Part shown: positions 25,047 to 33,867 of the stretch, one piece after another
Layout: each line of letters starts with the position of its first letter
How positions within the stretch are numbered: the stretch's first letter is position 1
Assembly (NCBI GenBank): GCA_905204225.1
Contig: CAJKZK010000004.1
Span: 1 to 40,476 of the forward strand
Direction of reading: 5' to 3'
DNA: 40,476 bases
DNA from: an uncultured Bacillota bacterium
GTDB taxonomy: Bacteria; Bacillota_I; Bacilli_A; RFN20; CAG-449
The notes under the pieces: model-generated
Seen by the model: only the letters and a program-made list of their open reading frames with translations
What the model was told of the DNA's origin: nothing
The model's database searches: none
Translations under genes and position numbers: made by a program

Positions 25047-27626
25047 CTACAAAAGTGGATGTTTTCTGAAATCCCACGACTCTTCAAATGAATCCCATTC
25101 TTCTTTTGATAATTCAACATTTACTTTACTAATAACAGCAACTTTAGAATTAGAATTAATATCAACAATTGGTATATTTCCAATATCAGAAATATTGATA
25201 TTTAATGTAGGATTTAGAGATTTGACAAAACTAACAGCAACTTTTGTACTTAAAAATCCTAATATATAATCCATTTTATCCTCATCGATAAATAATGAAG
25301 GGCCAGCTCCCTCAAATATTTTACCTTTAGGTGAAAATCTAGTTCTAAGGGTAGATGAGCTCAACATACTCCAAGTAATTGATTCATTAAAATAATAACT
25401 TTCATTTCTAATAACAGAACCAGAATATTTTTTTAATTCCTTGCCATTTGTTTCATAGTTAACAACAAATTCGTTATTCCCATACCACTTTCTAAAACTT
25501 CCACCCTTATTTATAGGAAACCATTTTTTCCCGCTTGCAAATGCAAAAATATAATCAGTAGCATCAAATAGTTCTTTGTTTAAATCTACTTCATACCATA
25601 ATCTCAAAAATAAATCATTATTTCCTGTTGAAAGTCCTTTTTTAGGCTCACAATAATTGAATAACGGAGTGGATTTTTTGAATATATTAACAAAATTTTG
25701 ACTAACCCAATAAGCAATAATATTGCTTGGAAGAGAATTATAAACACTAAGATTCATTGTTATACCCCCCCCCGCAAGGAATGCAGATTCTTTGTCTTTT
25801 TCATCGACCAAGCGGAAATAAACGCCATTTGATGGAATAGCACAATTTCTAATTACGAACGATGTTGTTTGAACTACTTCTCCACCAATTGTTTCAAAAG
25901 CATGTGCACCTAGATGTAGCATATTATAAATGCATTGTGTCTGAATTATATGCTTTCTTAATTTTTCATAGCTTGATAAGAACATCCAGCTATGCATATT
26001 TATCATTGCTAAAAAACCATTTTTCTTAACAAAATTAGTTTCCATAAACATTGCAAACATATCAGTCTTACTATTAGGATATCTGTCTCCTAAATATTTT
26101 TTAGGAAATGCCTCCAAAGTAGACAATCCGATGTATGGAGGATTTGTTATCATAACATCATATTTTCTTGTTAAAGTCATTGCTAAACGAACTAGTTGTT
26201 TTAAGCAATTAGTACCTTCATTAAAAAAGTTGTATTCAAGTAGATTTGGAGTTTCTACTTCTTTGCATCTTTTAATGTCATCCATTAAATTTGAGTAATC
26301 TTTTTGCTCTAATTGTAATAATGAACCTATTACTTTAGCATGTTCAAACTCCTTATCTAAGTATTCCGCGATTTTAATTGATGAATCACTAAAATGAAGT
26401 GATTTCATGCACTCCTTATAATTACTATTAGTTAGAGCTGTACTATCAATAATTTCAAATACTCTTGGTCTTACAAATCTATCTTCATTAAAGAATCTAT
26501 TATCAATAGATCTTGCCTTCATAATCAATGAGAACTGTGCCAATTGTGCAGCTCTTTTATCAATATCTAAGCCAAATAAATTATTCTTTAAAATTAATCC
26601 TGGAATATCTTTTGAATTGTATCCTTTTTCTAAATACATTTTGTAAACCAAATCAAATACATAAACCAAGATATGACCACTACCACTACAAGGTTCAATA
26701 ATTTTAATTTTTTCTGGATCTACATTTTTATATTTGATTTCAGCTAGTTTTTTAGTTGTTTCTTCATCTTGTTTTGCATCATCTACGTAGTATTTTAAAT
26801 CAGATTTCAAAGATGAATTAGGATAAGATTCTAACCATAATCTACCAACTGAATTTTCAGCCATATATCTAACAATCCAATCAGGTGTGAACAATTGAGT
26901 TACAGCTGGCAATGTATTTTTAGTAATAGTTTCTCTAGAAGCAAATACTTGGTCTTTTTTAACTGAATTATAAAATTGATATAACCAACCAACTACTTCT
27001 ACATCATTTAAGAAATCCTCTTCAGGAATTAATTCAATCTTTCTAATAATAGAATCTTGAGATAACAAATTATTAGGAAGCAATAATTCTAGATACTCTT
27101 CGCCTCTACTAAATAAGTCAGGAAATATATTTGATAATTTATTACATTGTTTAAATAAGACGTAACGATATAATTCCTCTATCTTATTTTGATCTTTCAA
27201 AGACCTAATTACTGATTCTTTTAAACCAAGTTCTTCAAATACATATAGAAGATTCTTTAGAATTTCTGGTTCATAAGAACCATCTCTAGATGTTAACACT
27301 CTAAATCCATGAGGAAAATAATCATGGACTTCCATAAATCTAATCGCAATAATTCTATTAAACCAAGTATATGCAAATTCTTCTACAACATTATCAAATT
27401 TTTGATTTTTTAGATGTAGTTCATTTTCAACAATACTATTTCTAAGTGCAAAGACTCTCTTTGGAAATGTTTCTAGTGTTCCTTCAATAATAGTAAAATC
27501 ACCTACAACATTTGCTTTAGTTATATGGTCTTTATATATTCCTAATTTATTTAATGATAATGCTATTTGTGTTTCTAATTCTTTTCTTGCAAATAAAGCA
27601 TAATCAAGTAAAGCTTTTTTGTTCAT
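25047..27626 (-). CDS. pglX: BREX-1 adenine-specific DNA methyltransferase PglX, N-terminal part with recognition region 1
   Basis: 859 residues. After a helical N-terminal region, the amino-methyltransferase domain (about 235-600) shows the SAM-binding motif EPCSGSGHILVYVFD near 311 and the catalytic NPPYIG near 491. A recognition region follows (about 630-859). PglX N6-methylates adenine in a short asymmetric host sequence to mark self DNA. The usual C-terminal third is missing and is encoded two ORFs downstream. The ORF ends on a double TAGTAG overlapping the next RBS. Codons 618-621 contain a G9 tract exactly at the methyltransferase/recognition junction. With nine G the frame is open through recognition region 1. 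Start 12 bases after brxC. Confidence 0.93.
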   Translation of the reverse strand: MNKKALLDYALFARKELETQIALSLNKLGIYKDHITKANVVGDFTIIEGTLETFPKRVFALRNSIVENELHLKNQKFDNVVEEFAYTWFNRIIAIRFMEVHDYFPHGFRVLTSRDGSYEPEILKNLLYVFEELGLKESVIRSLKDQNKIEELYRYVLFKQCNKLSNIFPDLFSRGEEYLELLLPNNLLSQDSIIRKIELIPEEDFLNDVEVVGWLYQFYNSVKKDQVFASRETITKNTLPAVTQLFTPDWIVRYMAENSVGRLWLESYPNSSLKSDLKYYVDDAKQDEETTKKLAEIKYKNVDPEKIKIIEPCSGSGHILVYVFDLVYKMYLEKGYNSKDIPGLILKNNLFGLDIDKRAAQLAQFSLIMKARSIDNRFFNEDRFVRPRVFEIIDSTALTNSNYKECMKSLHFSDSSIKIAEYLDKEFEHAKVIGSLLQLEQKDYSNLMDDIKRCKEVETPNLLEYNFFNEGTNCLKQLVRLAMTLTRKYDVMITNPPYIGLSTLEAFPKKYLGDRYPNSKTDMFAMFMETNFVKKNGFLAMINMHSWMFLSSYEKLRKHIIQTQCIYNMLHLGAHAFETIGGEVVQTTSFVIRNCAIPSNGVYFRLVDEKDKESAFLAGGGITMNLSVYNSLPSNIIAYWVSQNFVNIFKKSTPLFNYCEPKKGLSTGNNDLFLRLWYEVDLNKELFDATDYIFAFASGKKWFPINKGGSFRKWYGNNEFVVNYETNGKELKKYSGSVIRNESYYFNESITWSMLSSSTLRTRFSPKGKIFEGAGPSLFIDEDKMDYILGFLSTKVAVSFVKSLNPTLNINISDIGNIPIVDINSNSKVAVISKVNVELSKEEWDSFEESWDFRKHPLL
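25054..25079. repeat. Direct repeat at the end of recognition region 1
   Basis: Partner of 24277-24302 (two mismatches). Recombination between the two cassettes would delete one and keep the frame. Confidence 0.75.
25765..25773. repeat. Homopolymer C9/G9 tract inside pglX
   Basis: Nine consecutive C on the plus strand, read on the coding strand as GCG GGG GGG GGT (Ala-Gly-Gly-Gly). Eight G gives GTA TAA and ends the protein directly after the tract; ten G ends at a TAG five codons on. An ATG lies at 25757. Confidence 0.92.
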
Positions 27627-27638
27627 CTAAAAGCCCTC

Positions 27639-30600
27639 CTAATCGATATTTACTTCGTCATTATCTTTTAATAATGATTCTAAATAATTCTTTATGTTTT
27701 CTAATAAATGATTTACATCATCTTGGTTTTTAATTGTTCTATTAGCCACCGGAATTAAATTAGAAGCTTTAACGTTTGTTTTTCTAACTGGTTGAATATT
27801 TTCTTGACCTTCATTATCTTTTGCTATTCGCTTAGCTAATTCTGTTCTGAATGTATTTACTTCTTGAACGGCTTTCATTTGAGCTGAAGAAATTCTATCA
27901 AATGTATCTAACATTCCAAGTAAATTCTTATATAATGTCTTTTCAGATTCATACAATTGATTAATAGACTCTTTAATTTCTTCTTTTGAATATTGTTTTG
28001 CAATAGCCTCATCATATTCTTTAGTAATTAAATCTAATGAATCATTAATTGTTTTCTTAGCAAGTTCAACTTTCTTTCCTAATAATCCATTTTTGATTTC
28101 ATTTGCTTGTTGTACTAAAGTACCTAATTTAGCAATTGAATTAAATGGTTCATCCATGCCAAGAATATCAGTGATATCGCAAATTAAATTACTCATTCCA
28201 TCAAGTTCGGGAATAAATAATTGATTTTCCCTATAATAATTATAAAGGTCTTTAGCTGCATTCCATGTTTTCATTTGAGAACCAGCTTGATTATAGAAAG
28301 CAATAATAGAATCAATCTTCCCACCAAATCTAATTAAGTCATTCTCTTTAGAAATAATTTTATTAAATACTGTTTCTGAATCACTTGATGAAGTAATAGT
28401 TGCAAATGTAGATAACATTTCTTCAACAATTGACTTACCAGGATATTGTCCTTGCTGAACTAGTGAAATCTTTCTTAATTCATCAGTCTTTGTTTTAAAA
28501 AATTTTAACGATTCATCACGTAAATCATTTTCCTTTAGATTGATTGTGACATCGAAGGCATCCTTCATGATTCTCTTAACTTTCATTAAAACTTGAGGAT
28601 CTACCTCAGTTTGAATTTCAATGACAATTCTATCGTCTTGTGAACCGTGAGAAAACTCCCAAATAAAATTTTGAGAATGAATATTTTGAAGCTGATCAGA
28701 TATCTTTGATTTTAATTTTTCAGCATGTAATAATGTAGCAACTAATCCTCTAACATCATTAGCTCTATAACCATATGGAGCTTTACCAAATTTAGTAGTT
28801 AATGATGACATAGTTACTCTTCTTTGCCATGTCTTTTCATCTTTGATAAAATCAAAAATTTCTTTTAGTGCTAGACCATTAGCATCAGTTGAATAAATAT
28901 CTTCAAACATACTAGTTTGTTGATTTCTTAAAATAACCGAAATATCTTCTGCTTTATTGATAAATGTTCTAACATAATCAATCTTATGATATTTATTCTT
29001 TAATACTTTTTCTAAACCTTCAAGAACACGTTTCTTAGCGTCTTTAGTTGATGTTAATATTTCAGTACCATTATGATAAACAGTACATTCTTCTAATGCA
29101 GCACGAATATTCTTTTCGGCTCTTTTTATTCTTTCTTCTGCTTCAGCTCTCTTTTTAGTTAAAATATCGATTAAAACTGAATCAGCGCCTGATGCATTAT
29201 TTCTATCAAATGTTTGAATTCTATTAGCTTGGATTAATTCTTCTAAATATGCGCCATTAGTCAAATCAAGAATTAAACCGCCAGACATAGATTCTAATCT
29301 TAAATCTTTTTCGTTTTTAGTCCATGGTGTATAAATCTTGATAGTTAAATTATCTGGTGAGTCAGTACCTTGAATATTGTCATCAACATATCTATTTAAA
29401 CCAAATTGATACTTTCCATAAGTATATTTATTACCAATTTCAATGACATTATCAAAAATAATCTCTCTAATCTTATTAATTACTTCAGATGTAGAATATT
29501 GAGCTTTATTAATTTCTCTATTAACATCTTGTTCCTTATTAGTTAAGAATTCATATCTTTCACCATTCTTTTGGGCTAATGTCTCACCAATTAATCTTTC
29601 AAGTGATTCTTTTATTCTATCTTTTAATTCTTTCTTATCTTGACTAATATGAGTAACCATTAATGTTGAAATTCTTTCTAGCGTTGGTTCCATATCCTTA
29701 ACATTTTTAAGCATGAAAAGAACCTTTAAAACTTCAATATCAAATGGATTAGATAATCTTCTTTCAGCACTTGCAAAAATCTTTTTAATATCATGATCCA
29801 TAAACTCTTCAATAGTCTCATAAAATGCATTAAATGGAATTAATTCGCCAATTTCACTATTTTTCTTAGAAATAGCACTCTTTTGGAATGCATTCATCAA
29901 GCTTCTTTCACCAGATGAAATATGTTTACCTTCTGACATACCACTTTCTCTAATTGCAGTGAATGTTAATTGTAATAATTCAAATTGATAATTTACAAAT
30001 GGATAACAGTCAACGAATTGTTTTTCGTTCTCATATCCTGTCCATTTTGGCTTTTGTGGGAAGATTAATAAATTATTTAATCTATCTTTGTTTTCGGTAT
30101 ATAGAGCTCCTAATGTGTTAGCTGAATCATCAGTTTTATCTAATAATCTTCTTTTAATTACTTCATCAGCATTTGATGATGACATCATTAATCTAACAGG
30201 GAATCTACCTTGAATCTTTGAAAAATCGTTTTGAGCATTTCTATTAGCACTTTCTACTAATTCTTTAATTTCTTGTTGGGATGTAACAACAATCCAGGCT
30301 TTACCTTTGCAAGCCTTACCAAGCTCTTCTTCAACAGTTTGAAGTCCTAACATTAATTCACCACGAGTTCCAATAAATTGACCTACTTCATCAATTAAGA
30401 ACACAACTCTTCTACCAGACTTTTTAATATATTCAGCAACAATTCTAGAGAATTCTTCAATACTTAATGAATAATTCTTTTGGGCATCTTGAATATATGA
30501 TTTAGCTGATTCCATTGAAATACCTTTTAATTCAGATAACACTTCCGCAATTTTATCTGTAAAAAGTAATGCTACTCTTCTTGAATCAATCCATGACTTA

Positions 30601-31172
30601 CCCGTTTTTTGAGAAAACTTATCTTTAAAAGAATCATAAAGTCCTTCATTATCAAGACTTCTTTCAAATTCAGCTAGCCAAGGTGTTACGCCAAAATAAC
30701 CTAATTTTTCATTAAAGGCACCCAACATAGTCTCCATAATTGAAACATTTTTATTTTTGGCATCTGATTTAGCCTTGGCATCAATGTTAAATAAAACAAC
30801 TAAATTATTCTGATTTGCAGATAATTGCATATCAGCTTTTATCATTTCATCTTTAATCTTATCATCAAAATATTCAACAGCATGTTTACCATCTACTACT
30901 TCATTAGAAAGTAAATAGCCTAATATTTTTAAGAAGTGAGATTTACCAGAACCAAAGAAACCTGTAATCCAAGATCCTACTTGCTCAGTTGGTTGACTAA
31001 TTGATTTTTTATAAGCGCTAAAGAAAGTTCTAAAGTTCTTAATGACTTCTTGAGTACATACATATTCTTCTAGTTCTTGTTTCTTTCTAGATTCTTCCTC
31101 ATTACCAATAGTAACAACGCCTTGAATATCACGTGTTATATCTTTCTTAAAAAGTTTTTCTATCTTCATCAT
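27639..31172 (-). CDS. brxC: BREX protein BrxC (large P-loop ATPase)
   Basis: 1177 residues, typical of BrxC/PglY. Walker A GFFGSGKSH lies at 71-79 in the context GSWITGFFGSGKSHFLKIL, diagnostic of the family. RRVVFLIDEVGQFIG near 255 is Walker B, and the QTVEEELGKACKGKAWIVVTSQQ segment follows. The rest is long and helical, with KNMKD-type repeats and a coiled C-terminal region. BrxC is an AAA+ relative of ORC/Cdc6-type ATPases and is essential for BREX methylation and defence. It follows brxB by eight bases with AGGAGATAAT. No disruptions are seen. Confidence 0.95.
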   Translation of the reverse strand: MMKIEKLFKKDITRDIQGVVTIGNEEESRKKQELEEYVCTQEVIKNFRTFFSAYKKSISQPTEQVGSWITGFFGSGKSHFLKILGYLLSNEVVDGKHAVEYFDDKIKDEMIKADMQLSANQNNLVVLFNIDAKAKSDAKNKNVSIMETMLGAFNEKLGYFGVTPWLAEFERSLDNEGLYDSFKDKFSQKTGKSWIDSRRVALLFTDKIAEVLSELKGISMESAKSYIQDAQKNYSLSIEEFSRIVAEYIKKSGRRVVFLIDEVGQFIGTRGELMLGLQTVEEELGKACKGKAWIVVTSQQEIKELVESANRNAQNDFSKIQGRFPVRLMMSSSNADEVIKRRLLDKTDDSANTLGALYTENKDRLNNLLIFPQKPKWTGYENEKQFVDCYPFVNYQFELLQLTFTAIRESGMSEGKHISSGERSLMNAFQKSAISKKNSEIGELIPFNAFYETIEEFMDHDIKKIFASAERRLSNPFDIEVLKVLFMLKNVKDMEPTLERISTLMVTHISQDKKELKDRIKESLERLIGETLAQKNGERYEFLTNKEQDVNREINKAQYSTSEVINKIREIIFDNVIEIGNKYTYGKYQFGLNRYVDDNIQGTDSPDNLTIKIYTPWTKNEKDLRLESMSGGLILDLTNGAYLEELIQANRIQTFDRNNASGADSVLIDILTKKRAEAEERIKRAEKNIRAALEECTVYHNGTEILTSTKDAKKRVLEGLEKVLKNKYHKIDYVRTFINKAEDISVILRNQQTSMFEDIYSTDANGLALKEIFDFIKDEKTWQRRVTMSSLTTKFGKAPYGYRANDVRGLVATLLHAEKLKSKISDQLQNIHSQNFIWEFSHGSQDDRIVIEIQTEVDPQVLMKVKRIMKDAFDVTINLKENDLRDESLKFFKTKTDELRKISLVQQGQYPGKSIVEEMLSTFATITSSSDSETVFNKIISKENDLIRFGGKIDSIIAFYNQAGSQMKTWNAAKDLYNYYRENQLFIPELDGMSNLICDITDILGMDEPFNSIAKLGTLVQQANEIKNGLLGKKVELAKKTINDSLDLITKEYDEAIAKQYSKEEIKESINQLYESEKTLYKNLLGMLDTFDRISSAQMKAVQEVNTFRTELAKRIAKDNEGQENIQPVRKTNVKASNLIPVANRTIKNQDDVNHLLENIKNYLESLLKDNDEVNID

Positions 31173-31180
31173 TAGTTATA

Positions 31181-31783
31181 TTATCTCCTAATTATTCTTT
31201 CTTCTAAAGGGAACGCCCTATAATAATTATCATCACCTAATCTATCAAATAATCTTAGGCACATTGAATTATTTAAATCATATCTTCCTGGATACATCAT
31301 GACCACAGGATTCTTTTTGATTACTGGTTGTAATTTATTTAGTATTGTATGACTTCTAATTATTGGATATACTTTGCCAACACCAGTAATTAATACAATA
31401 TGGTTACCATCATCTTTTACATTATCCATAAAATATTGCATTACAGGATTATTGTCTTCTTCAAGTGACAAGAATGGCTGAAACAATTGACTTAACAATA
31501 TATTTGAATCATATTGTGTCTCATATTCTTTAACAGTGTCTAAATATCCTTCATTCCTTAAGAATTCAACAACCATTTCAAATAGATCAAATTCTTGAAT
31601 ATTCGGATTGTTTTTCTTTAATTTTTTAACCTCTTCTCTAACAATTAATTCTTGTTTAGGGTCATAATCAAATATAAAGAAAGGTAATTCATTTGCTTTG
31701 CCGAGTTCTAATAATACTTTTGAATCGACAAGCTTAGATTCTATTGCAACAAATCTTTCAGTTAATGATCTTTCGTTTTCCAT
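31181..31783 (-). CDS. brxB: BREX protein BrxB (DUF1788)
   Basis: 200 residues, the normal length. Landmarks of the DUF1788 family are the LPFFIFDYDPKQELIVREEV segment near residue 30, LITGVGKVYPIIRSHTILN near 130, and VVMMYPGRYDL followed by LRLFDRLGDDNYYRAF at the end. The family is required for BREX defence and methylation; biochemical role not settled. Its ATG overlaps the stop of brxA (TAATG), so translation is coupled. Confidence 0.95.
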   Translation of the reverse strand: MENERSLTERFVAIESKLVDSKVLLELGKANELPFFIFDYDPKQELIVREEVKKLKKNNPNIQEFDLFEMVVEFLRNEGYLDTVKEYETQYDSNILLSQLFQPFLSLEEDNNPVMQYFMDNVKDDGNHIVLITGVGKVYPIIRSHTILNKLQPVIKKNPVVMMYPGRYDLNNSMCLRLFDRLGDDNYYRAFPLEERIIRR

Positions 31784-32385
31784 TATTTCACTCCTAACAC
31801 AGCCTGTAAAAAAGCTTTATCGCCTATATTTTCAATTCGTTTAATTACATTAGGGCTTACAATGACGTTTCTAGAATAAATGTTTTTCTTAATTCTTTCG
31901 CCAAGTCCTGATTCTACTAATATATTTCTATAACCGCCAGCTAATTGTTTCAAAGTAGTATTAGTCCATTTAGCAACTATAACATTCTTTTCTTTCATCA
32001 AATTGAAAAAATCATCAAAATCACTTATAGAAATGTAATTTTTATTTCCTAATAGAGTATCTCTATATTGTATTAACAAGAATTCTAAAAATAATGGATC
32101 ATTATTTGCAATAGCATATACTAGAATAAACTTACTAGTCGATATACTTCCATCAATAAATTCCTTCAATAGTGTATTATCTAAATTTCCTAATCTATCA
32201 TAACAAACATTAAATATTTCTTTTCGTCTCTCATCAGACACAACATTAAGCTCGTTCTGATTTACGCATCTATCAAAAGCTTCCTCGTATAGAAGTCCAT
32301 TTTGAATCATTTTAGCGATGATTTTAGATGGTAAATATTCAAAAGGCGTCTTTTTAATCGCAGATGAATATTCTTTTTTATTCAT
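31783..32385 (-). CDS. brxA: BREX protein BrxA (DUF1819, DNA-binding)
   Basis: 200 residues, usual length. Typical features are LLYEEAFDRC near the N-terminus, the LVYAIANNDPLFLEFL helix, and the NVIVSPNVIKRI segment near the C-terminus. BrxA structures show a fold related to NusB with DNA binding. It is the first gene of the BREX operon, with TTGGAGGATTATAA before the ATG and a strong promoter about 26 bases further up. The order brxA-B-C-pglX-pglZ-brxL is that of type 1 BREX. Confidence 0.93.
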   Translation of the reverse strand: MNKKEYSSAIKKTPFEYLPSKIIAKMIQNGLLYEEAFDRCVNQNELNVVSDERRKEIFNVCYDRLGNLDNTLLKEFIDGSISTSKFILVYAIANNDPLFLEFLLIQYRDTLLGNKNYISISDFDDFFNLMKEKNVIVAKWTNTTLKQLAGGYRNILVESGLGERIKKNIYSRNVIVSPNVIKRIENIGDKAFLQAVLGVK

Positions 32386-32417
32386 TTATAATCCTCCAAG
32401 CGCAAAAATTTAGTATT

Positions 32418-32446
32418 AGTATAACACAATGTTTATAAAATAGCAA
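32418..32446 (-). promoter_or_regulatory. brxA: Promoter of the BREX operon
   Basis: Minus strand -35 TTGCTA (32441-32446), 17-base spacer, -10 TATACT (32418-32423), about 32 bases upstream of the brxA start codon. No terminator is evident before 17424, so the transcript probably includes the two accessory genes after brxL. Confidence 0.7.
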
Positions 32447-32465
32447 GAAAAGTCTTCCGTTTGAG

Positions 32466-32825
32466 ATGGCTTTTAACACATTTGTTAAGTGCAAAATAAT
32501 TAAAATAATGTTTGTTTTTTCTTATCTAATTTATATTGACATTTATAAAAACGAAACATTATTCGTTTCGATGTTTAAACCTTTTAACAGACTTCAAATA
32601 TCTGGAGTAGAAATAATGTTTAGAAAACTAGGATTAAAAGCAAGCGTAAGCAAAGTTCACCTTCATTGCTTTAGAAGGACTCTAGCGACTAAAGCGATTG
32701 ATAAATGGATACCTGTCGAACAAGCGCAAATATTACTCGGTCATACTAAAATCGACACAACCATGCATTACGCAATAGTTAATCAAACAAATGTTAGAAA
32801 TTTGTATAGACGCTACATCAGCTAA
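32466..32825 (+). pseudogene. Truncated tyrosine recombinase (C-terminal catalytic remnant)
   Basis: The frame gives 119 residues, of which roughly 29-119 belong to a tyrosine recombinase: NETLFVSMFKPFNRLQ, then the HxxR motif at H67-R70 (HCFRRTLATKAID), LGH at 91-93 and a candidate nucleophile Tyr at 102 (HYAIVNQTNV). The core-binding domain and the first catalytic Arg are missing. The remnant abuts the BREX promoter on its left and an HsdS remnant on its right. Recombinases of this type often sit beside hsdS genes and shuffle them. It should be inactive. Confidence 0.8.
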
Positions 32826-32828
32826 ATT

Positions 32829-33161
32829 AAATCACGATTTATAGAGATGTTTGGTGACCATAATTATTCAAAATCGTCAATTAGAATGCTTGTCGATACT
32901 ACAAAAAGATTTGTAAAAAAGAGATATGACAAAAATGAAGAATTTGAATATATTGACATATCATCTATCGATAACACTAATCATGAAGTAGTTTCATCAA
33001 CAACATATAATCTGTAGGACGCTTCTTCCAGAGCACAACAATGTTTAAAAACAAATGATGTTTTAGATTATCAAATATATGATGCTCTGATTGATGAGCA
33101 AAATGAATTTGCCTCGTTTGCTAATCAAGCCGATAAATTGAAATTTACCAATATTGCGTAA
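32829..33161 (+). pseudogene. hsdS: Decayed type I restriction specificity subunit (HsdS) remnant
   Basis: One frame of about 110 codons holds HsdS-like pieces: KSRFIEMFGD at the start, EFEYIDISSIDN, a TAG at 33015, then DASSRAQQCLKTNDVL and, directly joined, a terminal IDEQNEFASFANQADKLKF. SRFIEMFGD, YIDISSID, SRAQQ..DVL and the EF-AF-QADKLKF end are all familiar HsdS motifs, but almost the whole recognition domain between them is gone. It therefore combines a nonsense codon with a large in-frame deletion. It follows the recombinase remnant in the same direction. Confidence 0.75.
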
Positions 33162-33228
33162 CTTTTTTAATTATCTAGTATAAGTAAATAATTCTTTTTA
33201 ATTTAAATTAAACAAATTATACCATTTC

Positions 33229-33867
33229 TTATTTTTCCATTAAATCTTCAATTGAACATCCAAATACTTTTGAAAGACGGTATAATGTTTCTACGCTTGC
33301 CTTATTTATATCTTTATTTCTTTGTTCATACATTTGAATAGAACGAAGACTTACTCCTGATTTTTTAGAAAGTTCAAGTTGTGAACATCCACTTATTAAA
33401 CGAAAATGTTTTAATTTTGTTTCAGGAAATACATCTTTTATTCTTTGGTTAATTATTTCTACAAATTTACTTATATCAGCTTCATGTAAAGTGTAATACA
33501 TGTTTTCTAAATCATTAAATGATACTGCTTGAAAAATCTCAAAGAATTTTCTATCAGAGTACCATTGATAATATCCTATAGCCCAACCAATCCAATATTC
33601 TTTTGAGCGATTAATTGATTCAATAGATTTTGCTTCAATAACTTTTCCAGTAGTTTCTTTAACAATTTCTAAAACTATATCAATACCACTTTTTCCTAAT
33701 ATGTAGTTAACATCACCATCTTCTATTTTTTTACTAATAGAACTAACTAAAAAAAGTTTTATAAAATCATCACCAGGAATATGGCAAAAGTTAATAGCGT
33801 AATCAAATGCATCTCCTAATACTTGTTGAGATTTACTTAGATATATTTCTTGGTATGCGTGTATCAT
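33229..33867 (-). CDS. HTH antitoxin partner of the DUF3990 toxin
   Basis: 212 residues. The N-terminal 130 residues are a helical domain of the kind that accompanies DUF3990 proteins (YLSKSQQVLGDAFDYAINF, then YWIGWAIGYYQWYSDRKF). Residues about 145-210 are an XRE helix-turn-helix (CSQLELSKKSGVSLRSIQMYEQ). TTGGAG precedes the ATG, which lies 35 bases inside the toxin gene, so translation is coupled. The expected role is to neutralise the toxin and bind the palindrome in their shared promoter. Confidence 0.78.
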   Translation of the reverse strand: MIHAYQEIYLSKSQQVLGDAFDYAINFCHIPGDDFIKLFLVSSISKKIEDGDVNYILGKSGIDIVLEIVKETTGKVIEAKSIESINRSKEYWIGWAIGYYQWYSDRKFFEIFQAVSFNDLENMYYTLHEADISKFVEIINQRIKDVFPETKLKHFRLISGCSQLELSKKSGVSLRSIQMYEQRNKDINKASVETLYRLSKVFGCSIEDLMEK

